NCBI GenBank assembly: GCA_023213395.1
Contig: CM041465.1
Span: 88,295,741-88,359,740 of the forward strand
Source of the DNA: Cycas panzhihuaensis
Lineage: Eukaryota; Cycadophyta
Length of the DNA: 64,000 nt
Reading direction: 5' to 3'
Part shown: positions 23,877-35,828 of the stretch, one piece after another
Layout of the letters: each line of letters starts with the position of its first letter
Numbering within the stretch: position 1 is the stretch's first letter
Program-made: the position numbers and the translations under genes
The notes under the pieces: generated by a model
What the model saw: only the letters and a program-made list of their open reading frames with translations
The model's database searches: none
What the model was told of the DNA's origin: nothing

Positions 23877-24493
23877 AACATGGAAGAGTAGAAATGCCAT
23901 AATGGAAGCATGAAACATCAATTTTCAAGAAATTTAGAAATGTGGAAACATCAAACAAGGGTTTTCAAAATGTGTGTGTGTGTCTATATATATATATACA
24001 TACTGTTAAATCATGGATCTAAAAATCAAAAATAAACATGCATTATAAAACACACAATGTGAAATTCTATCATTAAATTTATTATTTTTCCAATGTTTTA
24101 TATATTATTTTAATACCTTGTAGTTAGAGCATGTAGTGAGCGGGGACCCACATACCATGTAGGGCCCATTTGAGGAAAAATTTTGATCTTAAATGCAACT
24201 AAAGACATATTTTCCAATAGGAAATGCTTAGGAAATATTTCTTAGAACTGAAAATGGCCCAGAAACATTTTTGGAAGGTTTCACCAAAGTTTCCATAGTG
24301 TTTTCAAGTTGCAACGTTTTGGAAATGTGGAACTATCAAGGAAAATGCAACTTCCGATAACATTAATTTTGAGAAAACACCAACATAATTCAGAAAAAAA
24401 GCTTCGTAGAAACAGTTGAGATAAGGCATAAAAACACACTACAACTCACAAAAAAATAAAAAGAGAAATCACACTAAATGGGTGTTATACTCT
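23877..24493. other. Unoccupied stretch between elements B and H, no gene seen
   Basis: AT-rich, with a TG/TA microsatellite at about 23971-24000. Several GGAAA/TTTCC-type words occur, but no coding motif. If the response regulator gene continues upstream, this is intron. Confidence 0.4.
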
Positions 24494-24498
24494 TTCAC

Positions 24499-24542
24499 TG
24501 TCACGAACCTAATTACAATTAAGTATTATTTAATATTTAGAA
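24499..24542 (+). repeat. 5' LTR of element H, first segment
   Basis: TGTCACGAACCTAATTACAATTAAG... aligns to 48097-48120 and is interrupted at the TAGAA target site by element D. Confidence 0.85.
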
Positions 24543-24754
24543 TGTTAAAATATTAATGTTTTATCCTAAGTCTTGTACCATAGTGATCTTTATGTAAATT
24601 GAGGGTTATGTGTCATTGTCCCTCTTTTATCTTCAAGTGACACTTGTCACATGTACTAGATTTGTTATGTAAATCATTTGTATATAAGAGAGACCATTTC
24701 TCTCTCATGAATCAATGAAAATCATTCATTTTTTTCTTAATAGAGTTTTCAACA
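24543..24754 (+). repeat. 5' LTR of element D
   Basis: 212 bp, TGTTAAAATATTAATG...TTTTCAACA. TATATAAG at 24681-24688 is the likely TATA box. Matches 44990-45202. Confidence 0.9.
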
Positions 24755-24769
24755 TGGCATCAAAGTAGG
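24755..24769 (+). other. Primer binding site of element D
   Basis: TGGCATCAAAGTAGG directly after the LTR: TGGTATCAGAGCAGG with three transitions. Confidence 0.8.
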
Positions 24770-25455
24770 TCTAATAGAAAGTTAGATTAAAGCTAGACTG
24801 AGGTATCAAACACTATTTGCTTGAAAAACTGAGCAAGGAGCAAGGTGATAAAGATTTGAAGAAAAAATAACACAATCTGAAGAAAGGACGAAGTTGTACA
24901 AAACCATATGGAATTGTACAGGCCTGTACAGTCAAAAAATTGAAGTACTTGGAATTGCACAAAATTTTACCAGTAGAGATATCTCAAGGAGTAAAGTCTG
25001 TTGTCCCAAAAAAGCATTTGCAAATTCTACCTTGATAAACAAAAAAACACAAAAAATCCTATGTGTGGGTTTGAGTTTTCTCCAACAAATTTCTTCCATT
25101 TTTTTCATTTCAGATAAAGTAAATGAACTTAAAATCTTCCTTACATTATAAGAGCTTTCTATCAAGTGTAAGTTTGCAAGAGTTCACTGGAGATTTTTCA
25201 AGTTATGAGCAAAAGAGTGATTTAAATCCTAGTTGCCCCTCTTCTTTTCAAGTGATTTTTCTCTTAGTCCAGAATTTTTTTCTCAAATCTGACTTCAAAT
25301 TCCTATAGATGAAGTTAAAACCTTTCTTTTGAAGGGGCTTTTCTCGGGTTTCGTACACTTATACATTTTCTATGCATCCGTACAGCCATACGGATTTGGC
25401 CTGTGACAGTCACTTAAAATCTTAGTCTATAATTTCTCCTCTAGTTTATTGAAAA

Positions 25456-26345
25456 ATGGCTTCAATCTACTCTTTGGGTGAGTCAGATAAGCTAACATGC
25501 CAAAATTATGCTACTTGGAAAATTAAAATAAAAGGGCTTTTAATTGCAAAAAATGCATGGGACATTGTTACTGAAAAAGAAAAGAAGCCAGCCGTTGGAG
25601 ATATTACAAAAATTGTTAGTTGGAAAGAAAGAGGCAAGCATTAGCCATAATTACTCTGTCTATAAATGATTCTATCTTGACACATATTAGTAAATCTACC
25701 TCCTCAATTAAAGCTTAGAAAGCCCTTGCATCATTGTACACCCAGAAGAATGAGGCCCATATAATTACTTTGGGAGAACGGCTATATTAGCTTCACTTAT
25801 AGGAGGGTGAACAAGTTGCAAATTTCATCACAAAATTGGTAGAAATCAAAGACAATCTTGCCTCTACAGGTGAATCAATATCAAATATTGAAATTGTTTG
25901 CTTAATACTTAATAAATTATCAAAATCTTTTTGGCAATCTGGTAAATACACTTACTGTTAGAGGACAAGCCAGAAACATGTCATTTGATACTTTATGTGG
26001 ACATCTTCAACAAGAAGAGAGGATTTAAAGGTATGAGGAGGAAATAGAACTTGAAGAAGATTTTGTCTAAAGGCTATGAATTGGTGAACAAGGAAGAGGT
26101 ACAAGAAGATCAACAGACATAAGAACCGACAGAAGAAGATTCATCAGAGGAAGGATAGGACTAGGCACAGGAAGGTCAATAGACACCCAAGTATGTTATC
26201 ATTGCGAAAGATCAGGTCATATTATTGCAGTGTACAACAGTAAAAAGTCGTCCTTGTTATTATTATGGCAAATATGGGCACCTCTTAAGTAATTGCTTTT
26301 ATAAAAGAGTTGAAATTTTAAAAGGAAAGCGTATTGGAGGAAATT
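25456..26345 (+). pseudogene. Element D gag with two degenerate zinc knuckles
   Basis: The N-terminus at 25456 is MASIYSLGESDKLTCQNYAT, then WKIKIKGLLIAKNAWDIV, the usual copia gag start. Later frames include LASTGESISN and a basic Arg/Gly-rich stretch (26090-26160). Two zinc knuckles follow: CYHCERSGHIIAVY (last Cys is Tyr) and CYYYGKYGHLLSNC (second Cys is Tyr). A TAG replaces a Trp codon near 25715 and there are several frameshifts. Confidence 0.8.
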
Positions 26346-26870
26346 ACAATAATGAATAGCCCAAGGATGAAGATAAAGGAGAAACTGCCTTTGTTGCTAC
26401 CTTAGTCTCATGTGCTCGTTGTAGTGAAGATTGGTTCATTGACTCTGGAGCATCAAATCACATGACTGGGAGAGAAGACTGGTTTGAAACTCTACTTCCA
26501 TACCCGGCAAACAAAACTGTTGAGCTTGGTGATGACTATTCTCTAAAGATTAAAGGCAAAGGAACCATAGCAATTAAAATCAAGCAAGATGTCAAGAAGA
26601 ATGACAATGTTCTGTTTGTTCCAAGTTCGAATAAAAATCTTATTTTTGTATCACAATTAAGAAACAAGAAACTTAGAGTAATATTCCATGAAGATGGAAA
26701 ATGTTATGTTCATGATATGAAAAAAGGGGGTGAGATCATTGTTGAAAGGATAGAAACTAGTAACCCTTATAAATTAGTTTCTACTTCTATTGTCTCTTCT
26801 ATAAAAACTTTTGTTGTCTCTTCCATAAAACCTTTTGTTGTTCAAAACAATAATAATGAAATCTGACATT
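26346..26870 (+). pseudogene. Element D aspartic protease
   Basis: DWFIDSGASNHMTGREDWFE contains the intact DSG active site. The frame is open through 26462-26866 (VELGDDYSLKIKGKG, VLFVPSSNKNLIFVSQL). The protein would process the Gag-Pol polyprotein. Confidence 0.85.
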
Positions 26871-27903
26871 CTCACTATGGACATATTGCAGATGATAGGT
26901 TAAAAATGCTCAAAAGTCTTGCTATGGTTAATAAATTGCTTACTAACTTTACAATAAACTCCTCTGTGTGCAAAAGTTGCATGTTAGGCACGCAACACAT
27001 AACGCCATTGCAAGAAAGTAACTAGAGAATAAAAGAAAAATTAGAATTAGTTCATAGTGATATATGTGGACCAATCACACCAAACTCTATCAATAGTGTT
27101 AGGTACTTTCTCACATTCATAGATGATTTCACCAGAAAAGCTTAGGTATTCTTAATCTTTAATAAACTAGAAGCTCTTGATTGCTTCAACGAATTTAAAG
27201 CTCAAGTTGAACTAGAAAGTGGACACAAGATCAAAATGCTTAGAACAAATGGAGGTGGAGAATATGTTTCAAATGAATTTTCAAAATTTTGTAAAATGCA
27301 TGGCATTTGCAAACAAATCTCTACTCCATATACTCCACAATCAAATGAAATAGATAAAAGATTGAATAGAACTATAACAGAGATGGTGTGATGCATGATA
27401 AAAGAAAACGATGTCTCAAATATATATTGGATTGAAGCAGTTAATATCATTGTTTATCTAATAAACAAAAGCCCCACAAGAGTGTTTGACAAAATTACTC
27501 TAGAAGAAGCATGGACAGGCAAGAAACTAGATGTAAGTCATCTAAGAACTTTTAGAAGCATTGCTTATGTGTGCATATTCCAACTCAAAAAAGAACAAAA
27601 TTAGATGACAAGAGCATTGAATGCATTATGGTCGGGTATAGTACCAAGTCAAGAGCCTATCATTGTATAGATGTGAAAACAAAAAAATTCTATGCAAACA
27701 GAGATGTAACCTTTGATGAAGGTATTTCAATCAGTAAAGATACTACATGTTCTCAAGAAGGCATAATATTAGAAGAAAATGTAGAATCTAGTAGCAATGA
27801 CAATACAACTAAGGAAGAATCAACTCCTCAGGATCAAGAAAAACAAAATCTCAAGAAGAATCAAAAACATTATCTGAAACAGAAAGATAGAAGAATATCT
27901 TAG
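26871..27903 (+). pseudogene. Element D integrase
   Basis: The pre-integrase region (SHYGHIADDRLKML, CKSCMLGTQHITPL) is followed by LELVHSDICGPITPNSIN with the first catalytic Asp. The second reads LRTNGGGEYVSNEF, so Asp is replaced by Asn (27248-27250). The Glu region is RLNRTITEM, with the usual NGVAERxNRT diverged to NEIDKRLNRT. A Trp codon is TAG at 27143-27145. The C-terminal part (27395-27903) has ITLEEAWTGKKLDVSHLRTF and CIMVGYSTKSRAYHCID, in two frames. Confidence 0.88.
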
Positions 27904-28049
27904 AAAGAAGATTACCTAAATAGTATCTAAAAACTGTAGAAGAATCAAAAGGAGATGTATTTGAGCACAGAACCAGGTCTCAAAAACATTGAGCATTGGC
28001 TTGTTTAGTCGAGCCTTGAAGTTTTGAAGAAGCTTATCAGAAAGCAGAA

Positions 28050-29198
28050 TGACAAGAAGCCATGGACAAAGAAATGGACTCCATAAATCAAAACAATACC
28101 TCAAAATTAGTTCCTTCACCTAAAGGTAAACCTATTGTAGGCTGCAAATGGGTGTATAGAATAAAAGAAAAGTCAAATGGAAATATTGAAAAATATAAGG
28201 CCCAACTTGTGACAAAAAGATATACTTAGATTATAAGCATTAATTATGAAAAAACGTTTGCTCTTGTTTCAAAATTAATAACTATCCTTACAATTATAGC
28301 TCTGGCAATTCAATATGGATGGAAAATTGTGCAACTAGATGTGAAAAGCACCTTCTTGAATGGTGACTTTAATGAATAAGTCTATATGAAACAACCACCA
28401 GGGTACAAAAAGAAAGGAGGAGAATATCTAGTCTGCAGATTAAAAAGGGCCTTGTATGGCCTAAAGCAAGCACCTCGAGCATAGTATGCAAAACCGGATC
28501 ATCATCTTCAGAAGTAAGGCTTTAATAGATGTGAAGCTAATCCAAGTCTTTATATTAAAAAACAAAAAGACTTGATTATTATAATTGTGGTATATGTGGA
28601 TGATTTAATTGTTATAGGCAATGACCAAGAAGCCATCAATTGGGTAAGAACGCAGATGGAAAGCAACTTTGAAATGATTAACATGGGTACACTTCATTAT
28701 TATCTTGGCATAGAAATTAAGCAAGCAGAAAGTGGCATCTTTTTCTCACAATCTAAGTATGCCAAGAATTTTCTTCAAAAATTCAATATGGAAGAATATA
28801 ATCCATGTGCTACATCCATGGAAACAGGTTGTGTTTTAAATACTGATGAAGGCAACCATCAAAAGGTAAATGAAACTCTCTTCAAACATCTTGTTGGAAG
28901 TCTCATTTACTGGATAGCCACCAGACCAAACATATCCTTTTCTGTTGGAGTCATTTCCAAGTTTATGCACAATCTAAAAATTGTTCACTGGAATACTACA
29001 AAATGAATTTTAAGATACATCAAAGGCACATTAGATCTTGGATTGCAATATACCGAAGTAGACAAAACAAGCTTAATTGGATTCACTGACTCTAACTAGG
29101 CAGGAAAACCTCAGGAAAGAAAGTCTACATCAGGCTACTGCTTCAATCTTGGAATAGTTGTAATATCATGGAGTAGCAAAAAGTAACCATTAGTAGCT
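28050..29198 (+). pseudogene. Element D reverse transcriptase
   Basis: The first half reads KPIVGCKWVYRIKEKSNGNI, QLDVKSTFLNGDF and [12 protein letters not shown], with stops at conserved Trp/Glu codons (for example TAG at 28482-28484 in the RAWY motif). 28572-29006 is open with VVYVDDLIVIGND (catalytic YVDD), LHYYLGIEIKQ and LVGSLIYWIATRPNISF. Confidence 0.88.
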
Positions 29199-29543
29199 TT
29201 GTCCTCAACAGAAGTAGAGTATAAAGCTACAATAAATGCAACTTGTGGAGCAATTTGGTTAAGACAACTCCTCAAGGATCTAAATCAAAATTGTCAGAAA
29301 GCAACTGCAATCTACTATGATAACCAGAGTGTTATCAAACTCACCAAAAATCTTGTCTTCCATGCAAGGACCAAACACATAGAAGTTCATCATCACTTCA
29401 TCAGAGAAAAGGTCCAGAATAAAGAGATAGACTTACAATATTGCAATAGTTATCAACAAGTTGTAAATATCTTCACAAAACCATTATCAAAAGATAAATT
29501 TCAGTATTTCAGAGATCTACTTGGGATGAAAAATAAAGGATAA
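29199..29543 (+). pseudogene. Element D RNase H, C-terminal part
   Basis: Open for 114 residues: SSTEVEYKATINATCGAIWL, YYDNQSVIKLTKNLVFHART, KHIEVHHHFIREKVQNKEID, FTKPLSKDKFQYFRDLLG. The upstream part (29060-29190) is the DSNWAG region, where Trp is TAG (29097-29099). A second copy is at 44630-44970. Confidence 0.88.
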
Positions 29544-29627
29544 AACATTAAGGGAGGGTGTTAGAATATTAATGATTTATCCCTAGTCTTGTAGCATAGT
29601 GACCTTGATGTAAATTAAGGGTTATAT
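29544..29627 (+). repeat. Polypurine tract and interrupted 3' LTR of element D
   Basis: ACATTAAGGGAGGG (29545-29558) is followed by 69 bases of LTR (TGTTAGAATATTAATG ... GGGTTATAT), cut off by the start of element E at 29628. Confidence 0.85.
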
Positions 29628-29813
29628 TGTTAGAGTGTAATGTTTTATCTAGGTACATAAAGGGGTAATGTTGGAACACGTTGACACTTGGCAGTGAAAG
29701 GTGGGTCAGTTACAATTCAGTTTGTAACAATCATCTTATATGATGTATATTTAAAGGGAGATTGGATCTCCATGTAAGGCAAGTCTTGTTCATCTCAATA
29801 AGTTTTGCTATCA
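29628..29813 (+). repeat. 5' LTR of element E
   Basis: 186 bp, TGTTAGAGTG...CTATCA. It lacks about 26 bases (CCCTCAAATGTAACTTATAT...) that are present in the 3' copy. Confidence 0.88.
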
Positions 29814-29828
29814 TGGTATCAGAGCAGG
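29814..29828 (+). other. Primer binding site of element E
   Basis: TGGTATCAGAGCAGG directly after the LTR: an intact tRNA-iMet site. Confidence 0.92.
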
Positions 29829-30448
29829 TCACCCTGCCTATTTGAGAGAGGGCTTTGTATTTGGTGAAGACAATGCTAGAGTGAGACAACCACAAAAGTC
29901 AGCAAAGGGAAGTTGAAGAAGGTCAGATAAAGAGTCAAGCTGATAGAAGACCAGATCTGGAGACGCTCCAAGGCATCATTCAGCCTGTGTACGGAACCAT
30001 ACGACTGTACGAACAAGAAAATCTCAGTGTCTCAGATTGAGAGAAAATTTCACCAACAAATAGATCTTGACATCCCCATCATTTCTCTCTTCAGGGTCGA
30101 AGTCATTTGAGCTCATCTAAAGGCAATTTCGAGAGCTTTACCAGTCCGCACGGGTTTGGAGGTACTCACATTTTTCTCTTAAATTTTCTCAGATCTTTCA
30201 GTCAAATCTGTTGTAATATCTCCGTCTCAGTGCTCTAAAGCTTTTGTGACTGGTATTAAGAGATTTCGTGGAGAATATTTGAAGATTCAAGCCATTTTGT
30301 GCAAAACCCTAGCCGCGCCTCTCTGTCTTTTGGGCTTGTTTTCTCACAGTTTATAGATTGTTTTGAAAATTAAACACCAGATCTAGACTCCTCTCGTCAT
30401 CCTCTTTCTTTTGAGGTACACTTCATTTCATTCCATACGGTCCCACTT

Positions 30449-31380
30449 TTGTACGGAACCAGACAGTGTGCTGTAACTAGCAATCGTGTCCTAATCCTCT
30501 CAGATTTAATGGCCTCCTCAATCTTAACCTTGACCGATCAAGAAAAATTAACTGATTCAAATTACCATATATGGAAGATTGAAGTGGAAACACTTTTAAG
30601 AGCCAAAAACGCTTGGAAAATTGCAAATGGTTCTGAAGCTCGTCCAAATGCAACAGATCCAACCCTGGCAAGTTGGAAGGAAAGAGATAATATAGGAATA
30701 ATCATTCTAAATATGTCAGTTTCTGATTTACTCCTGGTATATATAGAGAAATTAAACTCTACGTCAGATATCTAGAAATGTCTTGAGAATTTGTATGGGC
30801 AGAAGAACAAAGCCAGGATAATTGCACTCAAGGAAGATTTGTACAAACTCCACATGAAGGAAAGTGAGACTGTAACAGAATTCATACACAAAGTTATTTT
30901 AATTAGAAATAATCTCTTAAGTGCAGGAGGCATTATTTCAGAACAAGAGCTGGTGGAATTGGTGGAAAACAAGCTACCAAGATCCTTTAACATAACCATT
31001 AACACCATTACAAACAATAACCAGATTGATAAAATGACTCTTGATGAATTGACTGGGTTGTTATTAAGACAGGAACAAAGGAACAAGCGCTATGAGGATT
31101 CTTCAAAGCTGGAAGATGCTTTTGCATCTAGATTGAACCTAGGAGCACGCGGATGAAACCAGGCTCGTGGACGAGGACAGACTCTAAACATCAAAGGTCG
31201 AGGACGCTGACAAGAATTTAGAGGACGTGGACAAAGCAAAGACACCAGGGTCTGCTTCAACTATGGAAAAACTGGGCACATCTCCAGTACATGCAGATTT
31301 TTTGATACTTGTTATCACTACGGACAATCAGGGCATTACCCATACCAATGCCCATAAAGAAGGGTCGACATTCAGATAGG
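30449..31380 (+). pseudogene. Element E gag
   Basis: MASSILTLTDQEKLTDSNYH, WKIEVETLLRAKNAWKIANG at about 30509-30620; a Trp-to-TAG stop at 30773-30775; then 30791-31156 open with LYKLHMKESETVTEFIHKVI, MTLDELTGLLLRQEQRNKRY and an Arg/Gly-rich tail. The zinc knuckles are CFNYGKTGHISSTC and CYHYGQSGHYPYQC, each with one Cys changed to Tyr. UBN2-type copia gag. Confidence 0.85.
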
Positions 31381-32723
31381 GAAACAACCTGTTGGAGGAT
31401 ATAGCAAAGAAAATACAGAGGAAGAGAAAGAAGAGACTGCCTTCATCGTCGCACTGGCAACAAGTCTAAAAGATGGAGACATATGGTATGTGGATTCGGG
31501 AGCTTCGCGACACATGACCAATCGTGAAGATTGGTTTGAAACCTTAAAGCCTTGTGACTTCAATAATCAATTGAACTGGGAGATAAATACCCACTCCACA
31601 TAAAAGGGGTGGGTACTATCACCATCAATCTGCAAGGAAATGTAAAGAAAATTGGGAATGTTCTACTAGTCCCTGGTCTAGAAATGAATCTCCTTTCTGT
31701 TTCACAACCTAGCAAAAAAATGGCTAAGGACAATTTTCAATAAAGAAGGTTATTGTCACATTCTGGACATGAAAAACAACGGGGAAATCATTGCCAAAGG
31801 CATAAGATGTAATGATCTGTACAAACTTCCGCCGATCCCGTGATTCCCAAAGCAGAAAGAAAAAGCTTGTACTGTTGTTAAATCTGATAATAAAATTTGG
31901 CATTTGAAGTATGGACATCTTCCAATTAAAACATTAAAATCAATGGAAAAATCAGGCATAGTAAATGGGTTGCCCCATATTTCTTCTGACAACTTTGTTT
32001 GCAAAGGCTGCCAATTTGGCAAACAACACTGACATCCATTTAAAGAAAGCTGTTGGAGGGCACAATCTAAGTTGGAGTTAATTCATACGGATCTGTGTGG
32101 TCCCATCACACCACTCATAATCAATGGCTGCAGGTATTTTCTGACCTTCATTGATGATTTTACTCGAAAAGTGTGGCTTTACTTTCTTCACAATAAATTA
32201 GAAGTTTTCGAAACATTCAAAGAATTTAAAGCAGAAGTAGAGCTGGAATCAGGAACAAAGATCAAGTGCATCAGATCAGATGGAGGAGGGGAATACATCT
32301 CAAGGAGTTTTCAACTATCAGAAGTTACATGGAGTTCGCAGACAATTCACAACTCCATATACACCACAATCCAATGGGGTTGCAGAAAGGAAAAATAGGA
32401 CTTTAATGGAAATGGCTAGAAGCATGGTTTATGAAAAGGAGATTCCAAAATCATATTGGGCAGAGGCAATAAGCACCGCCTACTATCTAATAAATCGGAG
32501 TCCAACAAAGGCTCTAAAGAACATCACTCCAAAAGAAGCTTGGACAGGTAGGAAACCTGATGTGAGTTTACTTAAAATATTTGGTAGCCAAGCTTTTGTT
32601 CATATACCTGATAAAAGGAGATCTAAAATTGATGCAAAGAGCATAGAATGCATTATGATAGGCTACAACAAAAACTCAAAGGCCTATAAGTGCATGATCC
32701 TAAGACCAATAAAATCTACGTAA
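31381..32723 (+). pseudogene. Element E protease and integrase
   Basis: The protease active site is WYVDSGASRHMTNREDWFET near 31480-31540. After frameshifts: KFGIxKYGHLP-type pre-integrase, CKGCQFGKQH, then LELIHTDLCGPITPLIINGC, FIDDFTRKVWLYFLHNKLEV and CIRSDGGGEYIS with the second Asp. A frameshift follows; 32280-32723 continues YTPQSNGVAERKNRTLMEMA (catalytic Glu) and AWTGRKPDVSLLKIFGSQAF. Confidence 0.88.
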
Positions 32724-34129
32724 GTAGAGATGTTGTTTTCAATGAAGGAGATAGCTCAAATGATACTTCACAAGTTAGAATAATCGAAAGAAATGAGAAG
32801 GAGGTGGATCAAGAAGCTGTGTCCGAGATTACCTTAGAGGAAATTCCCTCTACAGAATCATCCCCTTCCTCTTCATCAATTCAAAATGAAACAACAGAAG
32901 GCGAAGGATCAGCCATAGAATAACCAGTAGAGGAAACAGACATTGAAAAAGATGCACAAAAACAAAAGAAGTTACCCAAATGGTTCATCAAAACAAATAA
33001 GAGGGAAAAGGTAATGTGCTTGAACACAGAACACGAAGCCAAAGGCCAAGAGCCCTGATGAGTAGAATTGAACCACAAACCTTCTAAGAGGCCAAAGATC
33101 AACATGAATGGAAGTTAGCCATGGACAATGAAATGGACTCAATTAGAAGAAATCAAACATGGGAGCTGGTAGAGTTACTTGCCAACAAATCTGTAGTCAG
33201 CTGCAAATGGGTCTACAAAATTAAGGAGGGAACCAGTGGCAAAATAGAGAAGCACAAAGCACGCCTTGTTGCAAACGGATACACTCAAACAGCCAAAGTG
33301 GATTTTGAAGAAACTTTCTCTCCTGTGGCCAAGCTAAACACTGTAAGGACCGTAATTGCCCGAGCTGCTATGCAAAATTGGAAATTCTTTCAATTAGATG
33401 TAAAAAATGCCTTTTTGAATGGGGAATTAGAAGAGGAGGTCTGTATAAAACAACCTGAAGGATACATCAAAGAAGGGCAAGAGCATCTGATATGCAAATT
33501 AAAAAAGGATCTATATGGATTAAAACAAGCCCCTCGAGCTTGGTATACAAAATTAGATCAATACTTGTGTCAAAGTTGCTTTCAACGATGTGATTCAAAC
33601 TCTAGCTTATACATAAGGAAAAGAAATGGCAAAGTCACAATAATTGTTGTTTATGTAGATGACATGGTTCTCACAGGTAATGATGGAGAATCCATTGCAA
33701 ACATAAAGGAACAACTGAAGCAAGAATTCGAAATGACAGATTTGGGCCTCCTGAACTATTACCTGGGATTAGAAATAGACCAACAACAAGGTTATGTTGC
33801 TCTATCTCAGAGCAAATACATCAGAGATCTATTGACCAAATTTCATATGGAAAATTGCAACCCCTGTGCCACACCCATGAAAATAAATTGTGACCGGCAA
33901 TGATTTAAGTGGAACAGGCAACAGATATCACCTTGTATAGACAAATGATTGGGAGTCTGATTTATCTAACAGCCACCAGGTCTGACATATCACATTCGTT
34001 AGGGTTAGTGTCTAGATACATGCAAAACCCCAAAATGAGACACTAGAAGGCCACAAGGAAAATTCTAAGGTACCTAAAAGGGACGACAAATCTGAAATTA
34101 GTGTATCCTAAGAGAGAATCAGTTGATCT
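32724..34129 (+). pseudogene. Element E reverse transcriptase
   Basis: 33121-33903 is open for 260 residues: [91 protein letters not shown] with intact YVDD, and MTDLGLLNYYLGLEIDQQQG. A frameshift follows near 33900, and the frame then reaches the F insertion at GATCT (34125-34129). Confidence 0.9.
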
Positions 34130-34316
34130 TGTTAGGAGATAATGTTTTATCATGTAGTTAGTATATTTAATCATGACGTGTCATAATCTCAAAGGTTGGT
34201 TATTCACCAAGAACTGACCGTTACCAACCTCCTCTTGTATTTATGTGAAACATTCTCTCAATAACAAAATGTTGAGTTTTCTCTCAAACTTGTCTGTTTC
34301 TTAATTCAAGTTAACA
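34130..34316 (+). repeat. 5' LTR of element F
   Basis: 187 bp, TGTTAGGAGATAATG...CAAGTTAACA, followed at once by TGGTATCAGAGC (34317-34328), the primer site. Confidence 0.95.
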
Positions 34317-34963
34317 TGGTATCAGAGCGAGGTCAGCCTCAACTGCTCTTCTGAAGGAGAAATCTCTGTTGATAGAAGACTAGTCAAGGGTCTAAGAGGG
34401 AGACAAAGCAGGAAAGCATTCCAGCATTGATAAAGGCCATTAAATTCTGGTGTACGGAATCCGTACGGACGTCACTTTTTCGAAGTTGTCAGATCGTGAC
34501 AAAATTTGGTAGGAAGGTAGATCGGAGCACGCCGAGCATCTTTCTCTTCTGCAACAAAGTCATTTGAAGACGTTTTGAGGGTCAAACGAGGCTCAAACCA
34601 GTCCGCACAAGATTGAGGGCAAAAGAGGACAAATCTCTTCGATTTTCAGAAATACCCGAGTATTTTCGGTCCTAAATCTTCCGTACAGTTGATACAAAGC
34701 ATTTCGAACCGATTTTTTGCAAATCTTTTGAGTATTTTGATTAGAATCTTCAAAAACGACTTGATGCCCTAGCCGCCCGATTTTTCTTTTAGAGCCTGTT
34801 TCTTCCATTTGGAAAAGAATTTCGAAAATCCGTCTTCATATCTAGATAGGCGATAAAAAGATCTATCTTTTGAGGTGTATTTTGTTCCCATCCGTACACC
34901 TAGGATTTTGCATAAATGACAGTTGTACCGCTTCTGCCGTTCAAGACCTTCTCTTCTCAGTAA

Positions 34964-35828
34964 TAATGGTTGCTCATTTGTTTGGTCTCTCTGAACAAGA
35001 CAAACTCACTGAAACTAATTATCATATTTGGAAAATAAAGGTTGAGACATTGCTTAGGGCCCGAAATGCTTAGAACATTACTCTCGGCGTTGAAGCCAAA
35101 CCTGACGAGGCCAGTGCTACCCTTCCTAGATGGTTGGATAGAGACAATGCTGGTGTCATAATCCTCAAACTGTGAGTATCTGATTCATTGTTGGTATATG
35201 TTAAAAAATTAGCGTCCACATTAAGCATATGGAGATGCTTTGAAAACTTGTTTGGCCAAAAAATAAGGCTCGAATATTTGCATTAAAAGAGGATCTGTAT
35301 AAGTTGAGTATGAAAGAACATGATACAGTAACTGAATTTATACACAAGATCACTTCAATTAGGAATGGACTTCTGAGCGCAGGAGAAATCTTGCCTAAAT
35401 CTGAACTTGTTCAGATGGTAGCAAGCAAAGTGTCCAAGGCCTTTGATGTCACCATCAATACCATCATGAATAATAATTAGATTGATGCTATGACCCTTGA
35501 CGAATTGACTGGAATTTTGCTCAGAAAGGAACAAAGGAATCGGCGGTATGAAGACTCAGCAGAGCTTGAAGATGTGTTTACCTCCAGAGTAAACTTGGGA
35601 CCGCGAGGACAAAGTCAGCTACGTGGAAGAGGAAGAACTCCAGACTTTAGAAGCGGTGGTCGTGGTCGGCATTTAGACAACAGAGGACGAGGACGAGGTC
35701 ATGACTCCAAAATATGTTTCAACTGTGGTAGATCTGGACACTTTGCCAGTACCTGCAGAGCATTTGACGTGTGTTGCCATTGTGGGCGATCGACACTATC
35801 CCTATCAACGTTCTCAGAGAAGGACTGA
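34964..35828 (+). pseudogene. Element F gag
   Basis: MVAHLFGLSEQDKLTETNYH, WKIKVETLLRARNA, then TAG for Trp (35071-35073). 35490-35828 is open: MTLDELTGILLRKEQRNRRY, an Arg/Gly-rich segment and an intact zinc knuckle CFNCGRSGHFASTC. The second knuckle begins CCHCGRS and is then frameshifted. Confidence 0.88.

Noticed and set aside
29623-29627. TATAT as the target duplication of element E
   Set aside because: The right end of E is missing, so there is no partner to confirm it.
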